DNA of 64,000 nucleotides from Paraburkholderia sp. BL25I1N1. Its GTDB lineage: Bacteria > Pseudomonadota > Gammaproteobacteria > Burkholderiales > Burkholderiaceae. Below are positions 26,992 to 34,593 of the stretch, one piece after another (position 1 is the first letter of the stretch; each line of letters begins with the position of its first letter). The stretch spans positions 43,214 to 107,213 of the forward strand of contig NZ_PVZB01000030.1 of assembly GCF_003002025.1 (NCBI RefSeq), in the 5' to 3' direction. The position numbers were made by a program, and so were the translations under genes. The notes below the pieces were generated by a model. The model was given only the letters and a program-made list of their open reading frames with translations. It had not been told where the DNA came from and searched no databases.

Positions 26992-27741
26992 TCAGATGAC
27001 CTTGGCTTCGTTCTTAAGCTTCTCGATCAGCGTGGCGGCATCTTGTACAACAATGCCGGCGCTGCGCGTGGGCGGCTCGCTAACTTTCAACGTTTTCAGA
27101 CGAGGCGAGACGTCTACAGACAGGTCTTCCGGACTCACGATTTCGAGCGGCTTCTTCTTCGCTTTCATGATGCTTGGAAGAGTCACATAGCGCGGTTCGT
27201 TTAGGCGCAGGTCGGTCGTGACAATCGCCGGAAGAACCAGGCTTACGGTTTGAAGACCGCCGTCGACCTCTCGTGTAACCGTCGCTCGGCCTTCGCTGAT
27301 GTCAAGCTTTGACGCGAACGTTGCCTGCGGCAAGTCGGTCAGACTGGCAAGCATCTGCCCCGTTTGATTCGAATCGTCGTCGATTGCCTGCTTACCAAGA
27401 ATGATGAGTTGAGGCTGCTCCTTCTCGACAATTGCCTTAAGGAGCTTAGCGACTGCGAGAGGCTGAAGCTCCTCGTTTGTTTCTACGAGGATTGCGCGAT
27501 CAGCGCCAATTGCTAGGGCCGCCCGGAGGGTTTCTTGGCACTGGCGCGAACCGCAGGAGACAGCTATCACCTCGGAAGCAAGTCCATTTTCTTTCAGACG
27601 AGTGGCTTCTTCCACGGCGATCTCGTCGAAAGGGTTCATAGACATCTTGACGTTCGCAATGTCCACGCCGGAGTGGTCAGATTTTACGCCGACCTTCACG
27701 TTGAAGTCGACGACACGCTTCACCGAAACAATGACTTTCAT
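26992..27741 (-). CDS. etfB: Electron transfer flavoprotein beta subunit
   Basis: A 249-residue AMP-binding beta subunit (MKVIVSVKRVVDFNVKV, then DDDSNQTGQMLASLTDLPQ). A full-length partner of etfA. Encoded 15 bp downstream of the enolase homologue. Its presence beside a pathway dehydrogenase implies a dedicated electron route for this island. Confidence 0.96.
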   Translation of the reverse strand: MKVIVSVKRVVDFNVKVGVKSDHSGVDIANVKMSMNPFDEIAVEEATRLKENGLASEVIAVSCGSRQCQETLRAALAIGADRAILVETNEELQPLAVAKLLKAIVEKEQPQLIILGKQAIDDDSNQTGQMLASLTDLPQATFASKLDISEGRATVTREVDGGLQTVSLVLPAIVTTDLRLNEPRYVTLPSIMKAKKKPLEIVSPEDLSVDVSPRLKTLKVSEPPTRSAGIVVQDAATLIEKLKNEAKVI

Positions 27742-27755
27742 AAACTAGTATCTCC

Positions 27756-29036
27756 TTATCGCGATCCGGCCAGCGCTGCCCGACCGACGAATCCACCGCT
27801 CACCAGACCGCTGTCCTCGAGACGGATCGCCTCGTTCCATTTAGCCATTCGCTCGGAGCGGGCGAATGAACCAACCTTCAATTGGCCCGCATTCCATCCT
27901 GTGGCCAGATGCACGATAGCCGTATCCTCCGTTTCGCCTGAACGAGCGGACACAATGGTCGCAAAGCCCCGCGCTTGCGCCGCAAGCAGTGCCGCACGCG
28001 TCTCGGTAACAGTACCCGCTTGATTCGGCTTTATCAGCACTGCGTTGCAGGCGTCAACGTCTGCGGCATGTTCTACGCGTGTAGCGTTGGTGACCAGATA
28101 GTCGTCTCCCACGATCTGTACATTCTTGCCTGCCGAGCGCGTGAACTCTATCAGTCCAGCCTCGTCATCTTCGGCCAGGGGATCCTCGATGGAAACGATC
28201 GGATATTTGTCCAGCCACCCTAGGAGCACGTCTGTCCATGATTGGGAGCTCATCGTGCGGTCGTCTAGCGCCAGGCGATAGCTGCCCTCCCGACCGAACT
28301 CTGACGCAGCAATATCCAGAGCAATGGCAACTTCCTTTCCGGACGCGTAGCCTGCGGCCTCGATGGCTTGGACCAATACGTCGAGCGCCTCTTCGTTCGA
28401 CGAAAAATTCGGCCACCATCCTCCCTCGTCTGCCACACCCATAAGCCCGCTGCGCGAGGCCATTAACTTGCCTGCCGCAACATATACCTCCGCCGTCATC
28501 TCGAGCGCTTGCTGGAAGCTTTTTGCGCCTGTCGCAATCACCATGAAATCCTGGATGTCGACACGACGTCCTGCATGAGCGCCGCCACCGAAAATCTGGA
28601 TCTGCGGAATCGGCAAAGATACAGACTTATCGCCTGCCAAATATCGCCACAATGGCATTTGATGGCTCGCCGCCGCAGCCTGGAGTGCCGCCAGAGAGGT
28701 AGCGATGGTGGCGTTTCCGCCTAGACGCGCCTTATTGGGAGATCCATCCAACTCGATGAGGGCGGCGTCAATCCCTTCCTGGTCTGAAACGTCGAACCCC
28801 AGCAGACGCGGGGCAATCTCTTCGCGGATGCCCCTTAACGCCTGCTGTACATCCATTCCGCCAAACCGCCCGCCGCCGTCCCGTAAATCAATTGCCTCCG
28901 CGGATCCACGCGATGCTCCGGCCGGCGCAATACCGCGGCCCCAAGCTCCAGAGCTTGTCCCGATCTCGACCTCAACCGTGGGCCGCCCACGTGAGTCCCA
29001 TACCCGTCGAGCGATAACCTTTTCAATTCGTGCCAT
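27756..29036 (-). CDS. Divergent enolase homologue
   Basis: A 426-residue full-length enolase-fold protein in a catabolic operon. Kept are the three metal ligands (in ALDIAASEF, IEDPLAEDD and IVGDDYLVTN), the catalytic-type Lys in IKPNQAGTVTET, and DEGG. Changed are the mobile-loop serine (PAGASRG for PSGASTG), the Glu of DIQEFM to Asp (DIQDFM, E. coli Glu167), and the His of SHRSGETED to Ala (SARSGETED, E. coli His369). These positions touch substrate or phosphate, so a glycolytic role is doubtful and a different phosphorylated or carboxylated substrate likely. Its start overlaps the upstream kinase-like gene by 14 bp. Confidence 0.85.
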   Translation of the reverse strand: MARIEKVIARRVWDSRGRPTVEVEIGTSSGAWGRGIAPAGASRGSAEAIDLRDGGGRFGGMDVQQALRGIREEIAPRLLGFDVSDQEGIDAALIELDGSPNKARLGGNATIATSLAALQAAAASHQMPLWRYLAGDKSVSLPIPQIQIFGGGAHAGRRVDIQDFMVIATGAKSFQQALEMTAEVYVAAGKLMASRSGLMGVADEGGWWPNFSSNEEALDVLVQAIEAAGYASGKEVAIALDIAASEFGREGSYRLALDDRTMSSQSWTDVLLGWLDKYPIVSIEDPLAEDDEAGLIEFTRSAGKNVQIVGDDYLVTNATRVEHAADVDACNAVLIKPNQAGTVTETRAALLAAQARGFATIVSARSGETEDTAIVHLATGWNAGQLKVGSFARSERMAKWNEAIRLEDSGLVSGGFVGRAALAGSR

Positions 29037-30069
29037 AGTAGTGCTCCAAGCAGTTCTTCCAGAAAGAATTCAGTTTATCTAAAGTCTTCAGCGGCTTCTT
29101 GATCAACGCCAGCGCGACCTCTCGCAACTGCTGCTGCTCGGTCGCTTTAAGGTATTCGACGGGCGATTTTCCATCGATCCTGGCAAGCGTCAAGGCTGGC
29201 AACAACGTCACGGCACGCCACTCAAGGTCCAAGGGCGATTCGAACGTGATATGTCCAAAATAGGAACGACTTAGCGCATCGAAGCTCGCCAATAGGGCTG
29301 ACGCATTCTTTGGATCTCTCCACGCCTTGATCAGGAGGTGATTTAAGACAAACGCCAAGTCGAAGGCCGGGTCGCCATACCATGCGCACTCAGCATCGAG
29401 AAGAACGGGCCCATTCGGGCCAAGCAGAACATTTTTCGGGCTAACATCTCCGTGTACCAGTGCAACCCGATGGTCCCGCGTTCGGCGAACCAGCGCCTCC
29501 AGCTGTGGTTGCACCTCTTTATGGATTCGCGCCGCCTCAACAAGATACGGTTCTAACCGTATCGCATAGAAGTTGTCGTCAGTGGCAAACCGTCTCGCTA
29601 TCTCTGGGTCATTGGCCGTGCGCTCGTGGATCAGACCAAGGATGTCGCCAACCTGACTGGCGGCATTGACGTCAATCTTTCCGTCTAGCAAATCCGACTT
29701 CCAGTTGACATACCCTTTGTCGAAATACTCCATTACGAAACTAGCAGTCTCACGGTCTTCTCCGATAACTTTCGGAACGCTGCCCGGCCTGATCTTTGCG
29801 ACCGTTCGTAGCCACTCGACCTCGTAAAAGGCGCGCTCCAGCGGAACCTCCCACAGTTTCTCAACTTTCAGCTGTGGAAGTGCCTGCTTAACGCAGAAGC
29901 TACCTTTGCGGACGTCCACCCGCATGATTCCCGAGGATACGCCCCCGGTCAGGGGAGTGAGTTGCGGGGTTTCGTCCCTGTCCACCAGTCCCATCGCGCT
30001 AAGAATGCGCGAAAGCTGCTCTGGCGATGCAAAGAGGTCATTGAATTGCTGCACCATCAAAGTCTCCAT
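29023..30069 (-). CDS. APH-like phosphotransferase (small-molecule kinase)
   Basis: A 348-residue protein of the aminoglycoside/choline/fructosamine kinase superfamily. It has the catalytic VHGDVSPKNVLLG and the metal-binding LLDAECAWYGDPAFDLA, both intact, and an N-lobe with FCVKQALPQ (probable ATP-binding Lys) and SFVMEYFD. Translational overlap with the enolase homologue suggests the two act in sequence: phosphorylation of a hydroxyl followed by enolase-type elimination or addition. That order is inference. The ATG at 30069 is possible, as is one at 30057; antibiotic resistance is unlikely in this context. Confidence 0.85.
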   Translation of the reverse strand: METLMVQQFNDLFASPEQLSRILSAMGLVDRDETPQLTPLTGGVSSGIMRVDVRKGSFCVKQALPQLKVEKLWEVPLERAFYEVEWLRTVAKIRPGSVPKVIGEDRETASFVMEYFDKGYVNWKSDLLDGKIDVNAASQVGDILGLIHERTANDPEIARRFATDDNFYAIRLEPYLVEAARIHKEVQPQLEALVRRTRDHRVALVHGDVSPKNVLLGPNGPVLLDAECAWYGDPAFDLAFVLNHLLIKAWRDPKNASALLASFDALSRSYFGHITFESPLDLEWRAVTLLPALTLARIDGKSPVEYLKATEQQQLREVALALIKKPLKTLDKLNSFWKNCLEHYYGTN

Positions 30070-30147
30070 GTTTTATCTCTTAAATCTTGCTACGGCAGTC
30101 CACGCGTTTTTGTCGAAGAGACAGCCCTGCTCGCTTCCAAACCACGG

Positions 30148-30981
30148 CTATGACACAGGTTCGCCTGCAGAAGAAAGAATCTCCCGAGCCTGCAATACGA
30201 CCGGCACGTCAATCATCTGGCCATCGACTGAGACCGCCCCGCCCCCGCTCTCGGAGAATGCAGCTAATACACGGTGTGCCCATGTGATCTGGTCCGCGGT
30301 AGGACGAAAGGCGCGATTGACTACTTCCACTTGCGAGGGATGGATACATGCCTTCGCTCCGAACCCAAGGCGCTTGCCGCGTTCAGTCTCGTCCCGCAAA
30401 CGGTTCTCGTCGCCGATGGCGGTGCAAACGCCATCGATTGGCGCCTGCAACCCGTACAACTTCGACACAAGCACGATATGCGAACGGAAATACAGCAATT
30501 CGTCGCCGTCGCCAACTATGCCGAGGTCGACTTGAAAATCGATGGTTCCGAACAAGATGCGCTGGACGCTCTCGGTTTGGCAGAGAGCTTCTACATTCCG
30601 AAACCCTCGTGCCGTCTCGACCAACGGGATGACACACGAAGCTCCTGCCGAACGGACGCGCTCGACCTCTTCGGAACGCTCACATTTAGGCAATATGACA
30701 CCGCAAACACCCGGCGACCCCACAAGAGTCAGGTCGGCTTCGAAGTGACTCGTCCCAGAGCTATTGATGCGGACGTAGATCTCACGACCGCTCTTTAGCC
30801 ATCCGCGCAGGGATTCTCGCGCATCAGCCTTTGCATCGGGGCCGACAGCGTCTTCCAAGTCGACGACTACCGCATGCGCCCCCTTGCCTTTTGCCTTCGC
30901 AATAAGTTCGGGGCGATGCCCTGGCACAAACAGGTACGATCGTTTGGGGATGTAAGCCAACTTGGTTTCTCCTGTCTCCAT
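30148..30981 (-). CDS. HpcH/HpaI-CitE family CoA ester lyase
   Basis: A 277-residue TIM-barrel lyase of the CitE/malyl-CoA/citramalyl-CoA lyase group. SYLFVPGHRPELIAKA, the acidic VVDLEDAVGPDAK, substrate-binding YVRINSSGT, and IPLVETARGFRN are family hallmarks. It would split a 3-hydroxy-acyl-CoA by retro-Claisen chemistry to acetyl-CoA or another small CoA ester and a 2-oxo acid. First gene of the citE-kinase-enolase-etfBA operon, with promoter and operator directly upstream. A natural last step after CoA transfer and MaoC hydration. Confidence 0.9.
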   Translation of the reverse strand: METGETKLAYIPKRSYLFVPGHRPELIAKAKGKGAHAVVVDLEDAVGPDAKADARESLRGWLKSGREIYVRINSSGTSHFEADLTLVGSPGVCGVILPKCERSEEVERVRSAGASCVIPLVETARGFRNVEALCQTESVQRILFGTIDFQVDLGIVGDGDELLYFRSHIVLVSKLYGLQAPIDGVCTAIGDENRLRDETERGKRLGFGAKACIHPSQVEVVNRAFRPTADQITWAHRVLAAFSESGGGAVSVDGQMIDVPVVLQAREILSSAGEPVS

Positions 30982-30990
30982 TTTTAAACT

Positions 30991-31019
30991 ATCCTAGCAC
31001 GCTTTGCACACGTGTGAAA
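30991..31019 (-). promoter_or_regulatory. Promoter with overlapping LacI-type operator, citE-etf operon
   Basis: On the minus strand TTTCAC (-35, 31019-31014), 17-bp spacer, TAGGAT (-10, 30996-30991), ending only 10 bp before the citE-like start, so the 5' leader is nearly absent. Palindrome TTTGCACACGTGTGAAA at 31003-31019. Confidence 0.7.
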
Positions 31020-31473
31020 TCACATCTAAGATGATTTCCGAATCCGTTTCGTCTGGCTGCCCGCGATAGCGTTTTGCGATCTGCAAGCCGTGGCAAGGCG
31101 GCCGGAGTTTGGTCAACGCCGCACTGTTTCTTGACGCGCGTCAAGGTTGGACGTCGGGTCCGACGAAGCCTGGACGCCACGGACTCTCGCCCCGGCGGCC
31201 CGCAATCCCGCACCGCTGCCCGACGCTCCTTTGTCGGTCCTCCCGGCCCGGCTGGTCTGATGTAAGCGGGTCTCCGGCAGCGCCCCTTTCAAACCCTATT
31301 TCAAGGCGTCTAAGGCATATTGCCGCTCGTTTGACTTTGGAGGCTCGGCGCGCGGTGGCGGCGTAGCGCTGTGACACAGTGAATCTGGCAAGGTCGCTAG
31401 AACAATGGGAAAGGTACGCCGGAAAGACCATCAACTATCTGATCAGGTCACCCGATCTCAGTAATTAACCTCA
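31020..31473. other. Intergenic region between divergent citE-like and alcohol dehydrogenase units
   Basis: About 450 bp between two operators. No complete gene; all frames are broken or lack start signals. A plus-strand run of about 33 codons ending at 31466 (reads SLEQWERYAGKTINYLIRS) is protein-like and could be a remnant of an unidentified gene. Confidence 0.35.
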
Positions 31474-31502
31474 TTGCACACGTGTGCCTATTCGAATACG
31501 AT
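31474..31502 (+). promoter_or_regulatory. Promoter with overlapping LacI-type operator, alcohol dehydrogenase unit
   Basis: TTGCAC (-35, 31474-31479), 17-bp spacer, TACGAT (-10, 31497-31502). Perfect palindrome GCACACGTGTGC at 31476-31487 overlaps the -35 box. Confidence 0.72.
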
Positions 31503-31638
31503 GGTCTCAATGGATGAATACAGCGTACTAGGGAACCCATTCTGTTAGAGGGCGACTGGTCCGTAGAACCATTCGTAATCGCAGCCTCCGTAAGCTCATG
31601 CCGGCTTGTGGACAAGACCAAAGGATAGGAGACGCATC

Positions 31639-32763
31639 TTGAGAACGCGTGCCGCAGTGCTCTATGAGGCCGGACAAGAAGGTCCATTTTCGGAGACCAA
31701 GCCCCTGAAAATCACCGATTTGGAGCTTGCACCTCCGGGCCCCGGGGAGGTTCTCGTGCGCCTGATTGCTGCCGGACTTTGCCATTCCGACCTTTCGACC
31801 ATTAGTGGTGTGCGTCCACGTCCGGTCCCGATGGCACTGGGTCACGAGGCAAGCGCGGAAGTTGTCGAAATTGGCGCCGGCGTGGTTGATCTCAAGCCAG
31901 GACAAACCGTCGCGTTGGTGTTCGTCCCCAGTTGTGGCCATTGCGTCCCTTGCATGGAAGGCCGTCCTGCGCTGTGCGAGCCTGGAGCCCTAGCTAATGG
32001 CAAAGGTACGCTTCTCGGCGGCGATATCAAGCTGAGAGAAAATGGGGCTCCAGTGCACCACCATAGCGGCGTATCGGCTTTCGCTGAATATGCGGTAGTT
32101 TCCCGTCGATCCTGCGTTCCAGTTGGCGACAATATCGAACCTGTGCTAGCTGCCGTTTTCGGATGCGCAGTTCTGACCGGGGTTGGTGCTGTGATTAACA
32201 CCGCACAACTTAAGGCTGGCTGTTCGGCCCTTATTATTGGTATGGGTGGCGTCGGCCTGAGCGCCCTTCTCGGCGCGGCGGCGGCCGGTGCTGAGCCAAT
32301 CATCGCGGTCGATGTTCACGACGACAAGCTCGAAGTCGCACGCGCCCTCGGCGCTACTCATACATTCAATGCACAGGACAAGGACGCCATCGCAAAGATT
32401 CGGGAGCTAACCAAGGGCGGTGTCGACTACGCCTTCGAGTTTGCCGGATCAGTTCAAGCAATGGAATTCGCATATGGCGCCACCCGCAGAGGTGGCACCA
32501 CGGTAACGGCAGGTCTTCCCCACCCCGACTCCCGCTGGAACCTCCAGCAGGTCAGCCTGACGGCGGAGGAGAGAACGGTGAAGGGCAGCTACATCGGATC
32601 ATGCATTCCAGCGAGGGATGTTCCCCGCTACATACGACTTTATGCGGCTGGCAAGCTACCAGTTGACAAATTGATTGGACAGCGACTGTCACTGGACGAG
32701 ATTAATGAGGGATTCGACAGGCTCGCCGCAGGGCACGGTTTGCGCGATCTGATCGTGTTCTGA
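31639..32763 (+). CDS. Zinc-dependent alcohol dehydrogenase (TTG start)
   Basis: MDR-superfamily alcohol dehydrogenase, 374 residues, of the long-chain type. Catalytic zinc ligands are in AGLCHSDLS and GHEASAEVV; the four-cysteine structural zinc loop is CGHCVPCMEGRPALC; the Rossmann turn is GMGGVGLSAL. No ATG lies at the family N-terminus. TTG 31639 is 6 bp after GGAGA and gives MRTRAAVLYEAG, the expected beginning, so TTG initiation is inferred; this may keep expression low. First gene of the plus-strand run reaching the GMC and second ALDH genes. Confidence 0.9.
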   Translation: MRTRAAVLYEAGQEGPFSETKPLKITDLELAPPGPGEVLVRLIAAGLCHSDLSTISGVRPRPVPMALGHEASAEVVEIGAGVVDLKPGQTVALVFVPSCGHCVPCMEGRPALCEPGALANGKGTLLGGDIKLRENGAPVHHHSGVSAFAEYAVVSRRSCVPVGDNIEPVLAAVFGCAVLTGVGAVINTAQLKAGCSALIIGMGGVGLSALLGAAAAGAEPIIAVDVHDDKLEVARALGATHTFNAQDKDAIAKIRELTKGGVDYAFEFAGSVQAMEFAYGATRRGGTTVTAGLPHPDSRWNLQQVSLTAEERTVKGSYIGSCIPARDVPRYIRLYAAGKLPVDKLIGQRLSLDEINEGFDRLAAGHGLRDLIVF

Positions 32764-32792
32764 AATAGGCCATCCGAACCGAGGGAGGCTAC

Positions 32793-33341
32793 ATGAACCC
32801 TTTGCACGACAGCGAGTCCTCGACAGATTTCGAGGCGGTGTTACGAACGTGCGCTCCGAATCGGCTAACCCGAAACGACGGACTCCTGAAATATCTCGAG
32901 AGGATTACTCCTTGCCATTCTGAGTTAAATGACATTCTCGCTCGCTTGTCTGCGCTGCTCCTCGCAACGGCCTCTCGTTTGGAGCCTCATGCAACAGAGA
33001 TGCTAGCGGGCACGCTCTGCTCCTCGATGCAACAGCTATCAGAGCGCCTGCTTACCTTGAGTAACGAAATTCCTAACGTGCATCTCCACCGGATGCAGGA
33101 AATTCACCGTTCCTGCGTGCGCGTTGCGCCCAAGATTCGAGCCCTTACGCTACAGGTGCGAATCGAGGCGGCCGAGGTGGACGCGCTGCGCAGAGAGATC
33201 GTTTCGTTGCACGCCAAGTTTCGCGCGACCTGCGATTTCAAATTTGGACTGAATGCTGTGGATTTTTATGAAGGCTGCAGTTGCGCCCGCTTATGCCTCT
33301 GTGTGTCTGAACAAAAAGCCGTCGCAACGGCCGAATCGTAG
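32793..33341 (+). CDS. Hypothetical protein, mostly helical with Cys-rich tail
   Basis: A 182-residue protein I do not recognise. It is predicted largely alpha-helical (long leucine/alanine runs at 45-140), ends in a cysteine cluster (EGCSCARLCLCV), has no signal peptide or membrane segment, and looks cytoplasmic. GAGGGAGG lies 6 bp before the ATG, and the gene sits 30 bp after the alcohol dehydrogenase and 40 bp before the hydrolase, so it is very likely translated. It could be a redox or metal-linked accessory factor; that is speculation. Confidence 0.65.
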   Translation: MNPLHDSESSTDFEAVLRTCAPNRLTRNDGLLKYLERITPCHSELNDILARLSALLLATASRLEPHATEMLAGTLCSSMQQLSERLLTLSNEIPNVHLHRMQEIHRSCVRVAPKIRALTLQVRIEAAEVDALRREIVSLHAKFRATCDFKFGLNAVDFYEGCSCARLCLCVSEQKAVATAES

Positions 33342-33382
33342 GCACGGAACGTTTCTTAACAAAAGAACCTGGGAGACAGCAG

Positions 33383-34267
33383 ATGTCAAAGTATTCAATC
33401 TGGGTATTGGAGTATGCGCAGCTTGATCAGTATGCTCGCGGGGCATTGCAGTATGGGGCCTATGAAGGCTCGGTACGACTACCTTTTTGCTATGTCCTGA
33501 TAAAGAGCGATGAGCACATAAGCATGGTCGATGTCGGTTATAACCATGCGGATTACGGCGGAGTGCTTGGGAAGAAGTTTGGAATTTCAAATTGGCACTC
33601 TCCTCGCGACGTGTTGGAACCGTTCGGCTTAACGCCCAGCCAAATCAACACCATCTTTCTGACCCACGCCCACTTCGATCACATGGGCAATCTGCAAGAC
33701 TTTCCAAACGCGCATTTTTACATCCAGCAAAGAGAGATCTCAGAGTGGATCCGCGCGATGACGTTGCCAGAAGAATTTAAAGCACTCAATGGCGCCACCG
33801 ATCCGGGTGACATTTTGAATGCTGTTCGTGCGGCTTGTGAGGGCCGACTGCATTACCTCGACGGCGACGCTTCAGATGTAATCCCTGGCATTGATGTTCA
33901 TGCAGCGTTTGACACACACACATATGGATCAATGTGGATTCATGTCCGCAACGACCTTTCACAGGAATCTCAAGACGGTTGGATTTTGGCGGGAGACCTC
34001 GTTTACGTCTACGAAAACCTTGGCTGCGAGCATCCCGACCAAGTCGAAACAGGTCCCTACGTTCCAGTAGGCTTGGCAACAGGAAGCCAGACACGGCTGA
34101 TTGAGACTTCGGCAACAATGGTGCGCACGACTAACGGTGAACGACGTCGAGTAATCCCAATTCATGACCGAAGGCTTCCGGACGTTTTTCCCTCACGAAA
34201 GCTTCAGAACGGTTTGACGATAACGGAAATCTGTCGCGCCGACGGTCAGGAGTCGATGGTTCGATAA
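33383..34267 (+). CDS. Metallo-beta-lactamase-fold hydrolase (AHL lactonase-like)
   Basis: A 294-residue binuclear-metal hydrolase with the HAHFDHMGN signature (residues near 95), a downstream metal Asp in ILAGDLVY and a late His in VIPIHD. It resembles the N-acyl-homoserine-lactonase group, which includes general lactonases. Opening of a lactone intermediate is more probable than quorum quenching in this operon. GGGAGA precedes the ATG. Reads as part of the alcohol dehydrogenase unit. Confidence 0.85.
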   Translation: MSKYSIWVLEYAQLDQYARGALQYGAYEGSVRLPFCYVLIKSDEHISMVDVGYNHADYGGVLGKKFGISNWHSPRDVLEPFGLTPSQINTIFLTHAHFDHMGNLQDFPNAHFYIQQREISEWIRAMTLPEEFKALNGATDPGDILNAVRAACEGRLHYLDGDASDVIPGIDVHAAFDTHTYGSMWIHVRNDLSQESQDGWILAGDLVYVYENLGCEHPDQVETGPYVPVGLATGSQTRLIETSATMVRTTNGERRRVIPIHDRRLPDVFPSRKLQNGLTITEICRADGQESMVR

Positions 34268-34355
34268 CATCGTTCGCACTTGAGCGCCGACATCATTCCA
34301 GACGCAGATGGATTGAGAGATTCAAGCGGCCAATCATAAACGATAGGAGACGAGC

Positions 34356-34433
34356 ATGACGTTCGATGCAGCCGGTCTGTCAAATGACCGCGATCCCGGT
34401 CCTGAAGGACTACCCACCATGCTCATCCGGTGA
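34356..34433 (+). CDS. Possible 25-residue ORF in the 34268-34593 gap
   Basis: ATG with an AGGAGA site at 5-bp spacing, 25 codons (MTFDAAGLSNDRDPGPEG onward), no relatives known to me. The rest of this 326-bp gap has no gene; it may hold a decayed gene whose ribosome site and first codons remain. Confidence 0.3.
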   Translation: MTFDAAGLSNDRDPGPEGLPTMLIR

Positions 34434-34593
34434 AATTACCTCAGGTGTGCCTGAACTTCCGCCCCTCGTCTCAATATGCCGGTGGGCGCCCGAGCCGGGT
34501 AGCGCGGCGCAGATCCGCGTTCGCTGCCGGTGTTACGTCAATGTTCCAGAATCAGTGGCGACTGGAACTCTCCTCTGTGAGAGTCATTAGATC

